37,500 nucleotides of DNA from Chrysomallon squamiferum (GCA_012295275.1 CM022668.1:7726818-7764317); one strand, 5' to 3'; shown: positions 22,958-35,267, numbered from the stretch's first letter. Made by a program: numbers and translations. The notes: a model not told the origin generated them from the sequence alone.

Positions 22958-25290
22958 CCCTACAAAACAGAAAGCAACAAAAACATGCAACTGAACAAAA
23001 TAACAACTTTAAAATATCTCAAAATAGCTGTAAGTGCATAATAACAGACAGTATTACTTAGTGTTCCTTTCTTAGAAACAGGTCACAATGTTATAGAAAA
23101 TACCAAACGGCAAAAAAGTATTTTACAAATGAAGGTAAATAACTAAAGTCCATAAGTGACATTTACTCCATCATTGCTTTTTTTCTTTATAATTTGTTTT
23201 TTTTTTACCTTTTTTTCTTTTTAAACATGGCATGTTCTGAAGATGTTTGGCTTACGGGAAATTGATTTCCTATCTTAGTCTTAGTTAAGCCTGAGATGTT
23301 AGTAAAAGCTTTTATTTTTAAATTGGAAAAAAAAGAATAGAATTATCAGACATTGCAATTACAGTTATTATCAGTTTCTAAAACGTTTTCAGAAATTGGT
23401 TTTCATTACCGGTATTATTATTACAGTTGTTTGTCCCTTCTTCTATAAAAGAATATTTTAATTTATTTTCTAATAGTTACATTTGCACGTACAATAAAAA
23501 AAAAAAAAAAAAAGATTGTTGAGGGTATGCTTTTGACCGTTATCTATTTCTACAATAGTTTCAAACTTTCTGTCTTTCTTTGCCCCATTCTGTCTGTCTG
23601 TCTGTCTGTACCTTTAAATGTATTATGTAACGTTAGATTATTTTTAGAGAGAGATAGAAAGATGGTCAGAGTGAGACAGAGAAATGAAAACAAAGACAAT
23701 AGCCAATATGGATAAAAAGATAGAGACACAGAGACAGAAGGAAAAATAAAAGCAATCACAGGTAAACATTTAGAGAGACTGAGAGAGGGAATGAAAAAGA
23801 GAAAAATAGATAAAACAAAAGACTACACTTTGATTGATACACATATACACACATGTACTATGTATGTATATATATATGGTTTGTGTGTGAGTGTGTTGTG
23901 TGTGTGTGTGTGTGAATATTACTATGTTCATGTTTTAATTATTTCAAAGACCATGAAGTTTTTTGACTAAAAATTTCAATTTCTTTTTTTCATTTTCTTT
24001 CAATTACATCTATCATGTTATAGAATCAAAACCACAGAACTAATACCACTAAGACCATTTGAAAAAAAAAAAAAAAAAAAAAAAAATCCATTACTGTGAA
24101 AATTAATACTACATTGTCTACTTTCCAAGACACCTGAATATTAAAAACTATAAAATTACAAAAAGCTATTCTTGTTGTTTTGTTCAGCTATTGTGAAATA
24201 CAATTCGAAAGTCGATATTAATACAGACTATTGATTATATGTGTCTATGTGTAAAATGCCAGACATTGTAGAGACCAGGGCTATATTTAATACACATTTG
24301 TAGTTAATTAACTCTTACGTCATGAACTAATCATAAAACGAGGAATTAAGGAAGGAATTAATACTTCCAGATAATATGTATATTTAATTAGAACTTTTCT
24401 TTTTCTCTCGTTTTTTTTGTGTTTGACTCATTTTATTTCATATTTTTATTTTTGTACGTTACATTTTTATATGTTATTACAAATGATAGAAAAAGGTTTT
24501 GATAATTAGAAACATACTTTGTGATACTTTCATAAGAAGTATACAAATGTATACAAATTGAAAAGTTAAACAACATACACACATGCACAAACATACAGAC
24601 ACAGACATGTACACACAAACACATACATAGTCACACACACACACACACAAACACACACATACCTAGAATCTGGTTTTCAATATAACAAATCATGATAGCT
24701 AAAATAAGCATTAACGTATGCCTAGCTGTTAACTTTGTTAATTCAAATTTTTAAAAATCCTTTCAAATTTTATTTTATATTTATTTTTTGTAACTTGGTT
24801 ACAAGTTTTTGTGAGACATTAATCATTATTCAACAAAATTTAAATCAATCTGGTTTAAAATATTTATTATTCTCCTATTATTTCCATGAAGCTGGTGTTG
24901 ACAACTGAGCTAAATGCAATCACTGGTTCAGAACTTTTTATTATCACTTTATTTCTCTTGTCAAGAGATTTTCACATGTTACCGGCATGCTGGAAAAACA
25001 GCAATACTGTTTGTTTTGTTTTTTTAAATCTTAAAGACAGGTTTATGTTTCTTCATTATTAGATTTATTTTTCAGTGATTGTGTACTTGAGTTTCGTGTC
25101 TCATAATCAATACATGTAAACACTGACATACAGATGAAGAAAGAACTACATTTCATGTCATTGCAGACCAAACTCAGAACATCCAAAAACATTTTCTTCT
25201 TCTTTTAGAACTCAGACCTGGTTTTGTCATGTGTCAGACAAATTCCTTCTTTTTTTTGTGGTCAAATTTCCTTTCTTTTTACCTGTGTTT
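22958..25290. other. Unassigned AT-rich sequence with short A tracts
   Basis: It contains A runs near 23497-23514 and 24061-24086, TCTG units near 23590-23608, a TA/TG patch near 23868-23914 and a degenerate AC patch near 24575-24660. A TTACGTCA word lies at 24315. No gene is visible. Confidence 0.35.
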
Positions 25291-25611
25291 ATAACTACAC
25301 AAACTTTTAGTAGTAACACAGACATTCAAATATTTCATTATACAAATTTTTAGTAATTATATTGATTTTCTTATTTATCACTATACAAACACTTAGTATA
25401 ATATCAGTTTTCAAATTTATACTATACAAACTGTTAGTAGTAATATATCAACTTTCAAATTTAAACTATACAAACTATTGGTATTAATATCAGTTCTAAA
25501 ATTATTCACAGTATAAACTGTTAATAACAATGATGACTTTCAAATTTATCACTATACAAACTATTAGTAGTAGTATCTATTTCAAATATATCACTAAACA
25601 AACTCTTAAAT
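25291..25611. repeat. Minisatellite, about 43 bp unit
   Basis: About seven to eight copies of a unit starting ACTATACAAACTRTTAGTA and ending TTTCAAATTTATC, diverged by substitutions and small indels. Confidence 0.8.
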
Positions 25612-26787
25612 CATTATGCATAACAAGCATACTTGAACCTCCTGGTGATATAAAACATTTAAAATGGTTAAGTGAATAAATCTTGTTCTAAGGCAGTTGT
25701 TTTAATCAGATCAATGAGACTGAATGGCCACAAATCTCAATTATTTTACACTTAGTAAATTAGACTGAACATCTGAGTGTCTGTGACTACACACATTACT
25801 CCTCAGTTTTATTACAACATCCAACACACAGCAAGTGAAGAACTGCAACAACAGTTCAGTCATTTGTGCTGACACAAAATCCTCCTAGGAAATTAGACGT
25901 TGTTGCAGTAAGAAGCAGGTTAAGGTGCTGAAGTGTCACACGGTGATGAAGTTGTTGCGACTGTGAATACAGCTGCTTATTCTTCTTTCTTACTCTGTCT
26001 TTTTAGTGAAATCTACACCTGCTGCTACAAACAGCTTAAATTTTACTTTTTTTTCTTTCAGTTTTGTTTTCTGTATGTTCATTGCTATCAATGTTTGCTA
26101 ATAATAAAGTTTGTCAAAAAACGTGTTCATAAGGATGCAGCATAGCTGAAACAATCTTATCTAATAAAAAGAAATGCAATTTTATAGAAACAATAAATTT
26201 AAACAGGATATTTCAGATCCATGTATTTACCAATTTGACTGATCCCAAGACTTTCAATGACTTAATTTTTTGTTCATTTTTCACATCGTAATAAGAAATA
26301 AAACTGTCAACTTCTGTGCACTTTCATAAGAGATTTGTAACTGGAAAATTCATGGTAATGAATACTCTAACAATTTTAGTTTATCACTGATTAAAAGTTA
26401 CTTCTGTTAATTAACAATAAATTATTTGTAACAATTAAATAGCATGAGTTACTCCTACTCATTGGTAGCAAGAAATTAACATTCTAAGCAGCAGTCTCAA
26501 CTGTTAATTATCATCACAAAATATTTGATATTTTGTATTTATTTCTTTTTCTTATTATTTTGTCACTCTTATATTATAACGAAAGTGCTTCCTGAAGCAA
26601 TAACTGGTTGACATATTCGTCTGTACATGTTATTTATAATAATATATAAAATTTATCATGGGAATTAACTCTATTTGAAATATTTATTTCAGAATTAAAC
26701 ATATTTTTCTTTATAATATTTTCTTTTCCCTTTTCTTTTCATTAATATGTTTTTACTTAGAGTAATATATGATGTATTATTCTCACT

Positions 26788-26788
<1 letters not shown>
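25612..26788. other. Unassigned sequence
   Basis: Moderately AT-rich and non-repetitive. A 70-codon plus-strand frame (25933-26145) lacks splice or domain support. Confidence 0.35.

Positions 26789-26848
<60 letters not shown>
26789..26848. repeat. AAT microsatellite
   Basis: An almost perfect run of about 20 units. Confidence 0.95.
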
Positions 26849-26849
<1 letters not shown>

Positions 26850-27935
26850 TATATACAGTTCTTCTTTTTCTTCTTATTACTGTTAAAAGTGCATGTTATA
26901 AATATGCGACTTGAAAACATTTTTTTTTTGGTGTAATATTTATGTATGTTTTAATCTAGAAATGTCAGATAGAGAAGAAAAAGAAGATGAGAAATTAAAA
27001 ATAGCACAGGAAATATCAGTTGCCATAGTTTCATTTCTTCACGATAACACAGACGTCTGACATTACGTCAAAATAAATAGTTTTCAAAAAAAGAAGAAAA
27101 AAACAACAACTTACTGATATATCACAATTATTATTTCTTGGAGAACGTTATGAAAGACAATCATGTAAAAACTGAACAATATCTTGGATGGTATGTAATT
27201 TAAGGAAAATAGCAGAACAACATATTGCTAATACAAAACTTCTAAAAGATCTGTGTTATAATGTAAATATTGTGTAATTATGAACGTCCACTGAAAAAAA
27301 TTTTGAAACTCTTTCGAACTTTTTTAATCTTAATGGATCACAGATTAGTAAATTCCGTGCGCCTGTTATCTATATCTACAACACAGAAGAAAAAAAACAT
27401 ACACCCCCAGAAACAAAAACAAAAATACGAAAATCGCACATGATTTACAGTTAAAACAAATAATAAAACTCGTTAGAAGTTTTGGTCGGCACTGAATGAG
27501 CCAAATGCAAATAGCTTCCGGTAACTCAGTCACTATAGGTTTTTATTGCTTGTTAAATTTCATTACTGCTTCTAAGGGCAATAACTTTTGTAATCTAATA
27601 ATTACTGACTACAAAAAAGGCATATTGCTGACAGGAAAAACTTTTACCTGTTTTTGATTATACTAAGATTAACTATATTTTTTTTGGTGCTTTTTCATAT
27701 GTCAAGACTCATAAAATACGTTTATTTTTATGTTTCGACCTACCGCGGTTCAATATGTTAAAAGAAATTACTGTACAGTAAATTGCAATCTTATGATACC
27801 CTAGGGTATACTATAATTCAGTAGTCACTGTGAATTAGATTTAGCAGTTTTTAGTAGTACCTGTAGGTGTGCTTTCAAGTTATGAACAATCGCAATTTTT
27901 GCACGTCCGAATGTACACACACTATGTATCATGCT
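26849..27935. other. Unassigned sequence
   Basis: Mostly AT-rich. It includes a TTACGTCA word at 27063. No gene or array was seen. Confidence 0.35.
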
Positions 27936-27941
27936 GTCCAT

Positions 27942-27960
27942 TTGACAGGGGGCGCCACTA
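27942..27960. promoter_or_regulatory. CTCF-like site
   Basis: TTGACAGGGGGCGCCACTA contains CAGGGGGCGC, the core of the bilaterian CTCF motif. The reverse strand also reads TAGTGGCGCC, a second partial match. In sequence this AT-rich, a 10-base GC-rich core match is notable. Binding is inference. Confidence 0.55.
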
Positions 27961-28189
27961 GGCACTTTTCAAGCACTTTGTATTAAATTTCATTGTTATT
28001 TCTGAGCAGATTTTACAGTAAAAATGCCTGACAGATGTGTGTGTGTCAGATGTTTGCACAGTGCCGCAGTTTTAGTGCTTGTTACAGACGTTATATTCCC
28101 TGGTTCACGCCTCTAACTAGACCACAACATTAATTTGATATTTACGAATACTGGTTACTGATGTGTTTTGGTTAAACAACAATAAACCA

Positions 28190-28420
28190 TGCTGTCACTG
28201 ATTCCGACTGGACCATACTAATTACGTCATGGAAACAAAACGATTGACAGCACCTGGTGATTGATTAAACAGCGACTGCAGAACTGTGTTAGCAAGACGC
28301 CATTTGCTTTCATTAGCGTTACCAGAAAATACGTTTTCTACTGGAAATGTGTTTCGTTTGAAGCGAAATAAGACATTAACATCCCTCACTATCACGAACA
28401 GTAATAATAACATGCCGAAA
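28190..28420. other. MEIS/PBX-like island, candidate enhancer
   Basis: Non-repetitive sequence holds TTACGTCA (28222), TTGACAG (MEIS-like, 28244), CACCTGGTG (E-box-like, 28251), TGATTGATTA (PBX/HOX-like, 28258) and TTTCATTAGC. A 63-codon minus-strand frame covers the same stretch, but its splice context is poor and its peptide unrecognised. The motif grouping within 45 bases resembles a HOX-PBX-MEIS element. Confidence 0.4.
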
Positions 28421-28605
28421 TAAAAGAAAACGAAATATATTTATTTAAAAAAAATATTTATTCTTTAAATATTCAAGCTGGGACGTACTTTTGTGCGTCA
28501 GTATTACAAAAGAAAGTTCCTTCTTATTAATAGTTTGGATTTACGAATGGCTACAGAATTATTAATTTAACTCCACTTTTGACAGTAGCTAAGCTGTCAC
28601 AGTGC

Positions 28606-28806
28606 TTAGTGATAAATCACAGAATCGATTGTGTGCCCACTAAGATATATTTCCCATCCTAGGCAATTCTCTGCACCTGCATCTTCTAAAGTCAAACCAT
28701 GTGTTTTCCTGTCTATGTAAAGGTACTTATGAGAGTTCTCTTCCCGCTGACTGAAGTAAATAGTATCGATTCGGTAGGAGTACATTTCCAAGAGCTCTAT
28801 TCCTTA
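28606..28806 (-). other. Unassigned minus-strand open frame of normal composition
   Basis: The frame is open from 28806 to a TAA at 28608..28606, about 66 sense codons. It encodes a charged, Tyr-rich peptide with no low complexity, including RIDTIYFSQREENSHKYLY and a Trp/Gly segment CLGWEIYLSGHT. It could be a short terminal exon: AATAAA-type words occur further along the minus strand near 28460. The acceptor side, in TATAATAATAAG, is poor. It could also be a decayed transposon piece, since a transposase relic lies just to the right on the other strand. I do not recognise it. Confidence 0.2.
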
Positions 28807-28842
28807 TTATTATAAATAAACGTATGACTGGAACGAATTAAG

Positions 28843-28848
<6 letters not shown>

Positions 28849-28880
<32 letters not shown>

Positions 28881-28890
28881 AGAAGAAAAA
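28849..28890 (+). repeat. Poly-A tract with AAG units
   Basis: About 29 A residues are followed by AAG units and more A. It lies immediately upstream of the transposase relic. Confidence 0.85.
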
Positions 28891-28912
28891 AAGAACACTA
28901 CAAAATGCCTGA

Positions 28913-29056
28913 AAGGTTATAAAAGTTAAAGAAAGTCTGACACTGCCAAGAACGGAAACTCCAGCTGGTGTAGCTATTTGTGAGCTGTTCAAACATCTGA
29001 ATACGTCACTGAATTGGCAAAGATGTTTTGTCCTACTAACAGACAAGAACCAATAC
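28913..29056 (+). pseudogene. Relic of a probable hAT-type (ZBED/FAM200-like) transposase
   Basis: The plus strand reads 48 codons without a stop and with good residue variety: an N-terminal KESLTLPRTETPAGVAICEL followed by FKHLNTSLNWQRCFVLLTD. The order LP...T...(I)F/LF..LN...LNW..C..L.TD matches my knowledge of the segment before the second catalytic Asp in animal hAT transposases and their domesticated ZBED/FAM200 relatives, where it usually ends in C-TDGA. Here the sequence after the TD departs from that pattern and runs into a TA repeat. A stop codon precedes the frame, so only a fragment survives. A match by chance or to another family is possible. Confidence 0.45.
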
Positions 29057-29217
29057 ATTTTTTTCTCATATATATATATATATTTGTTAGTTTATTTATT
29101 TAATTTATTTGTTAATGTTATTTTAACACACAGACAAAAAGACAGAGAAACAGTTACATATAATATCCAGATCTTTTTATTGTACTTTTCCCGCTTATAA
29201 TCTATCTATATACGGAA

Positions 29218-29285
29218 ATTATTATTATTATTATTATTGTTGTTGTTGTTGTTGTTGTTGTTGCTGTTGTTGCTGTTGTTGTATT
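29218..29285. repeat. ATT then TTG trinucleotide microsatellite
   Basis: ATT units change into TTG units with occasional CTG. Confidence 0.92.
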
Positions 29286-29419
29286 TTTTGTTATTGTTAT
29301 GATTATTATTGTTAAATTATTACTATTTCTGTTGTGGTCGTTAATGAAAATAAATCTCTTATTAATTTGCGCTGAGTGAAGAAAAGCATCTGAACAGAGA
29401 GGAATCAATGACTGAAACC

Positions 29420-29740
29420 AGTAACAACCCCCCTTTGTGTGACCGCTGCGTTTTAATGAAATATCCGATTACCTCTGTATTCAGAACACCTTATTAATTA
29501 GGACACCTGAGAAGCTGAATGAACTGACAACTAATTTAAAAGAAATTGGTTTTTCTACAAGACAGAAATGTTCGCTGTTACGGGGTGTTACATTATTCTC
29601 TCTCTGTATTCTCCATTAACAAACCTTCTCACTGAGGTGTGAGCTAATGGTACAGATATTCACTGAGACTCGGATTCTTTTACATTAGATAATATCCCGT
29701 TCCTGCCAGATCCCCGAGGTTGTACTATGTGTTTTGTTAT
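29420..29740. other. Complex-sequence island, candidate enhancer
   Basis: Non-repetitive sequence contains GACCGCTGCG, TTATTAATTAGG (paired homeodomain-like, about 29491-29502), ACACCTGAG, CCATTAAC and GAGCTAATGG. No exon-like frame with splice sites was found. Enhancer status is inferred from texture only. Confidence 0.35.
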
Positions 29741-30029
29741 ACACTGAAATGAGAGCATGAAAGAAACATCCCAGCTGTTCTGTATGACTGGGTGATGAAA
29801 CTGAGGGATTGGGATTCAGCTGTTAAAAATAAAAATAACAATCACTTCCCTCAAAAGCGTTAACAGTAATTACTAAAGGCAGAGACATCTCATTTTGAGA
29901 AATCGCGAACGTGGGAGTCCATTTTGAGAAGTTATGAACCTAATATTAATATGGTATGATAACCCCCCCCCCATTTTTATATCTCAAATTTGCATATTAT
30001 CATTCCATCATATATATATATGCACACGA

Positions 30030-30037
30030 TGACGTCA
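30030..30037. promoter_or_regulatory. Full cAMP-response element
   Basis: TGACGTCA is the full palindromic CREB/ATF site. Confidence 0.5.
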
Positions 30038-30599
30038 CGACTTCAGTGGTGAAGGGGTAGTAGTGTTATTTTATTGTCATAAATTACTGTTAATGATGAT
30101 AGATCTCCAAAAATATCAAATAATAAAGTGGAAATATAAATTTTAATAGACCATTTATTGCTATCGCTAGGATATACTTTAGATAAATTCTATTTTTTTC
30201 CTTCCTTTTTTACTTATTATATGTTTTTACCATTTCAGCTGTATTGCATATGAAAAAAGATGCATAAGCATGCTTGCGCACATGCACACACATTTACACA
30301 CACATATTTATAGAGCAATAAATAAATGTGAAGGTTTGTGTGTGTCAAACTAGCTAGAATTCTTTCCCACAGTTTAACTCACATATTTTGCTCCAAACGT
30401 TCCCAGCTGCCAGGTGAACTTAACCTCTGGGTAAAAAAAAAAATCTAATTTGACGGTTTGAAAATTTATTTTATTCACGTCAGGTACCAATTTTAGTAGA
30501 ACTCCCGATGCAAAACACCGTTTATACTGACTGAAACGAGACATGCGGTGAAAACATTTTATTTATGTTCCTACGAAACAGATACTTAAAGTGTTAAAG

Positions 30600-30739
<140 letters not shown>

Positions 30740-30807
30740 GTAAGTTTAAAAAGAGAGAAAGATGAAAGCAACGAGAGAAACAAAGACAGAGAGAGAGAGA
30801 GAGAGAA

Positions 30808-31366
30808 ACTAAAAACAGTAAAACTTTAAATTAACAGTTAAAAGTATTATTCTTTTTTCATTTGAACATCTTTTTCGGACAAAAAATTAGGAAGGGTTTG
30901 GGTTTTTATTTTGTCGACAACAACAACAAACATAAAGAAGAAAAATTCTTTTTATTTATAATTTAAACAAATCCAGTTGTTTTCAAAACACAAATTTTGT
31001 TTAACCTTTTCGTTTTCGTATAAATAAACTGTGTAACTGATAAGTGAGAAAATGTTTACTATAAAATAAAGTTTACTTTCCCAGTCGCGTCCTGCTGGTT
31101 TTTAATCTTGATGCTTTTTTTTTTTCTTTCAGTGAACGTTTAGTTTCTGGACTGCATGTTCACCGCTTAATGCTGACATTGTGAACAAACTGTAATCATA
31201 AACTAGGGATAGGGCTGATAACAAAAATAGTTCACGTTGAAGGCTGCAGTGGATATCTTACATATCTCTCTCGTATCATTTATATCAGAGAATTTTAATT
31301 AAATTTCGAAAATGAAACAAACGAAGAAGGATTCTTATGGAAATTAAAAATTAATAATTTCTATTT
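30808..31366. other. Unassigned sequence
   Basis: No array or exon-like frame was seen. An AAC patch lies near 30918-30930. Confidence 0.35.
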
Positions 31367-31401
31367 ACAGACAGACAGACAGACAGACACACACACACAC
31401 A
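31367..31401. repeat. ACAG and AC microsatellite
   Basis: About five ACAG units lead into AC. Confidence 0.9.
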
Positions 31402-31565
31402 CATATTTTTTATACATCCACATATGCCTAATCACACATGCTAACACACACTCAGACAGACATACATACACACAAACTCACATACAAATACAAACAGACA
31501 CATATATCTGCATTTATATATTTATCTTAGAAAAACAAAGTAAAGAGAGTATGTAAGAGGAAATA

Positions 31566-32335
<770 letters not shown>

Positions 32336-32432
32336 CCTTTGCATATACATACACATATTCATACATTCATACATACAAATACATGTACATAAACACAAAC
32401 GAACGTACATACACACATACATATGCATATGA

Positions 32433-32481
<49 letters not shown>

Positions 32482-32560
32482 CAATTCACACATATATACA
32501 TGTACGCACACATACATACATACTTACATATAGAGATATACATACATTAATGTAGATAGT
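32336..32560. repeat. ATAC / TA compound repeat
   Basis: Degenerate ATACACAT units, a clean ATAC run (about 32433-32457), a TA run (about 32458-32480) and further ATAC units. Confidence 0.9.
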
Positions 32561-32648
32561 AAATAGAACTATTCACATATATAAACATGCTGATGGTATT
32601 GTATGTACCTGAAGTAATAGTAATAATACTAGAAAACTAACTAACTAA

Positions 32649-32675
32649 CAACAACAACAACAACAACAACAACAA
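32649..32675. repeat. AAC microsatellite
   Basis: About nine AAC units. Confidence 0.9.
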
Positions 32676-32814
32676 TAGTAATAAAAACAATAAGAAAAAG
32701 AATGGCACAAAACTGAAAAACTTTAACATTTGTTATGAGATGCATAGTAATGTCAAATCCTTACCGTGAAATAAAGATTTTTTTTTTTTTTTTTTTTTTA
32801 ATAGTATTATCTTG

Positions 32815-33030
32815 AGTGACAAGGTTACAGTCAGAAATGAATTAGACATCATTTTCAGTGACAGCCTTACATGCCGAAATTAATTTGAAAATGTACTGTC
32901 GCCCTTGACAACAGGGTCACTCTGACAGAGATCAGTAATGACGCAAAATGCTCTATGATGTCATAGCTTTCACGGGAACGTTGGATTCAGAAGATATTTT
33001 CTGCAGCGGTTTTGTCAACGCTTTGCAAAA
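32815..33030. other. Complex-sequence island
   Basis: Non-repetitive block with AATGACGCAAAATGC, TGATGTCATAG (CRE-like) and AATTAATTTG. No exon-like frame. Possible regulatory element. Confidence 0.3.
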
Positions 33031-33270
33031 CAATTTATTTTTTGTTTTATTATTATTTTTTTTTTGTTTATGATAGAATTTTATATAGAAAATGTAAACT
33101 TTAGGAATATATATTTACAAAGTGTATATAAATAAATATAATTTTTATATACTGCTTATTGTAACTGTTGTAATCAAAGACAGTAGTAGCAGTAGTGGTT
33201 GTAACGGTAATGTTGTTATTACTTCTGATAGTCTCTTATCATCATTATTATCATTATTAGCATCATCATC

Positions 33271-33271
33271 A

Positions 33272-33332
<61 letters not shown>
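33271..33332. repeat. ATT microsatellite
   Basis: About 20 ATT units. The 97-codon frame crossing it has a poly-Tyr run from this repeat. Confidence 0.95.
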
Positions 33333-33335
<3 letters not shown>

Positions 33336-33439
33336 TAGAAACCAGATACCTGCAAAATATTTTATTTAATGCTTTCTTTGTCAGCCCAGAACATAGGATC
33401 CAACTAGAATTTTAGACGCCGATAGATAAGTACGTATTC

Positions 33440-33484
33440 CCAAAGGGAGGTAACGTTCGCCAAGGCGGGTAACTCTGCTTGCAC
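33440..33484 (+). mobile_element. Possible fragment of a molluscan-type SINE central domain
   Basis: CCAAAGGGAGGTAAC is followed 20 bases on by CCAAGGCGGGTAACTCTGC. The first resembles the AAGGGAG[A/G]TAACT word that recurs in the central domain of SINEs in molluscs, as I recall it. No tRNA-like head or clear tail was identified, so this is at most a relic. The two partial copies in tandem are unusual. Confidence 0.25.
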
Positions 33485-33652
33485 ATATTAATAATAACAA
33501 CAATTAATTCGACCTTTTTGTATTACTAGATTATAAAACTGTTTTCCAGTCTTGATGCTATTTTATTAAAAAAAAAAAAAAGATGAAAAGATAAAAAGAA
33601 GAGTCATCAAAGGACATTTAATAAAAGCTTCATCAGAGATTAATCCATCCGC

Positions 33653-33654
<2 letters not shown>

Positions 33655-33702
<48 letters not shown>
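33655..33702. repeat. TG microsatellite
   Basis: About 46 bases of perfect TG. Confidence 0.95.
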
Positions 33703-33706
<4 letters not shown>

Positions 33707-34070
33707 CAAGCCTTATTTAGTTACAAAAGTGTATGTTCTTTCCTGCTTAAATTCATATAAACACACACACAACCACACAAACCAAAAGAAAAATAAAATG
33801 AGAAAAAAGAACACCTTCACACAGATGTCATTAAGTACGTATTCTCCGATGTATTTTCTAAAACTTGCGACAAAACTAGAACTCATTATCACTGAGGCAT
33901 CGCTAATCCTTCGTTTATTCCATCATTCATTCACTCACTCAGTCACTCACTCCCAACTGATTTTCATTAATTTGAGAAGCTTAGTATTTATCTTGTTTTG
34001 TTTATTCCTTGTTTGTTAGGTGATTGCTTTTCTTTTCTTACTGATATACAGTAGTTTGTTTTGTTTCTTA
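33703..34070. other. Unassigned sequence
   Basis: A 119-codon frame begins in the TG repeat and continues through ordinary sequence to 34019. Its unique part has no recognised domain and no splice support, and its only upstream ATGs lie in the repeat. It is probably not a gene. Confidence 0.3.
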
Positions 34071-34074
34071 ACAT

Positions 34075-34090
34075 TTATTTATTTATAAAT

Positions 34091-34129
<39 letters not shown>

Positions 34130-34135
34130 TTTTTT
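34075..34135. repeat. TTTA microsatellite
   Basis: About 13 TTTA units with one early variant. Confidence 0.93.
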
Positions 34136-34205
34136 TATTATTATTTATTTTTTTGTTAAAATTTTTCTTACAATTTCTTATACGGTATTCGTATGCAATC
34201 TGTTA

Positions 34206-34710
34206 CACACTATGTATGTATAATGTATATGTACACTGTGTATGTATAATGTGTGTATACGTTAGTATGTATAATGCATAAGTATGCTAAGTATATATAT
34301 ATAATGTGAATGTACACTATGTATGTATAATGTGTATGTACGCTATGTATGTATAATGTGTATGTACGCTATGTATGTATAATGTGCAGGTACACTATGT
34401 ATGTATAATGTGCAGGTATGCTATGTACGTATACTGTGTATGTACGCTATGTACGTATACTGTGTATGTACGCTATGTATGTATAATGTGTATGTACGCT
34501 ATGTATGCATACTGTGTATGTACACTATGTATATATAATGTGCAGGTACACTATGTATGTATAATGTGCAGGTACGCTATGTATGTATAATGTGTATGTA
34601 TGCTATGTATGTATAATGTGTATGTACACTATATATGCATAATGTGCAGGTACACTATGTATGTATGATGTGCATGTACAGTATATATGTACAATATATA
34701 TGTATAATCC
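34206..34710. repeat. Minisatellite, 26-bp unit, about 19 copies
   Basis: The unit is TGTGTATGTACGCTATGTAT followed by GTATAA. Copies keep an exact 26-base period from about 34308 to 34690, with looser copies of 25-30 bases before that. Two unit classes are interspersed, TGTGTATGTA and TGTGCAGGTA, plus CGC/CAC/TGC variation. The 71-codon frame is a translation of this array. Confidence 0.95.
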
Positions 34711-35265
34711 GACTATTCATTCTCTATATATACTAGTTATTACATAAACACCTATTCATACAAACGCATACACACACAAGCATACAATTTATGTGTACAA
34801 CATTTTTGTTCAGCCTACATGTCCATTTCGTATAGACCATCTGCAGGTATAATGTACACGTATACATTCTGTGTTCACTGTGTTCACATTTATATATATA
34901 CATGCACACTCACACACACATAAAGACATATGCTATTGCATACATACAGGCGCGTATATCTATATATATATATATGTTTGTGTGCGTTTTAAGAGCAATA
35001 TTTATATAAAATCAGTATAGTTTTTATAATCTCTATACAACTTGTACATATAAGGTATGTACAGTCTGCGTACAGCTGTCTTCTCTGCGTTCATGTAATT
35101 TACAATTCATGACTGTAACCAAATCCTCGTGATACAATACGTGCAATATAATAAGTATGCTCTAAATAGTCATTTACACATAGTACAGACTGATATATAT
35201 TAAAATTCAGATGTAAAACGAAGAGATCAGATATCGAAAAGGAACACAAGAGTATTTGTTTGTAC
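34711..35265. other. Unassigned sequence with small TA patches
   Basis: AC and TA patches occur near 34895-34920 and 34958-34975. No gene was seen. Confidence 0.35.
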
Positions 35266-35267
35266 TA

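Noticed and set aside
28222-28413. 63-codon minus-strand frame starting MLLLLFVIV, signal-peptide-like
   Set aside because: The hydrophobic start comes from a short AAT-type run; the region is better explained as a motif-rich noncoding island.
28849-28878. Poly-A tract as the tail of a retrotransposed gene
   Set aside because: The sequence upstream on the plus strand shows no retroelement or processed-gene body that I can recognise.
34206-34710. CRISPR-like regular array
   Set aside because: Units are contiguous 26-bp repeats without unique spacers, in a eukaryotic context; it is a minisatellite.
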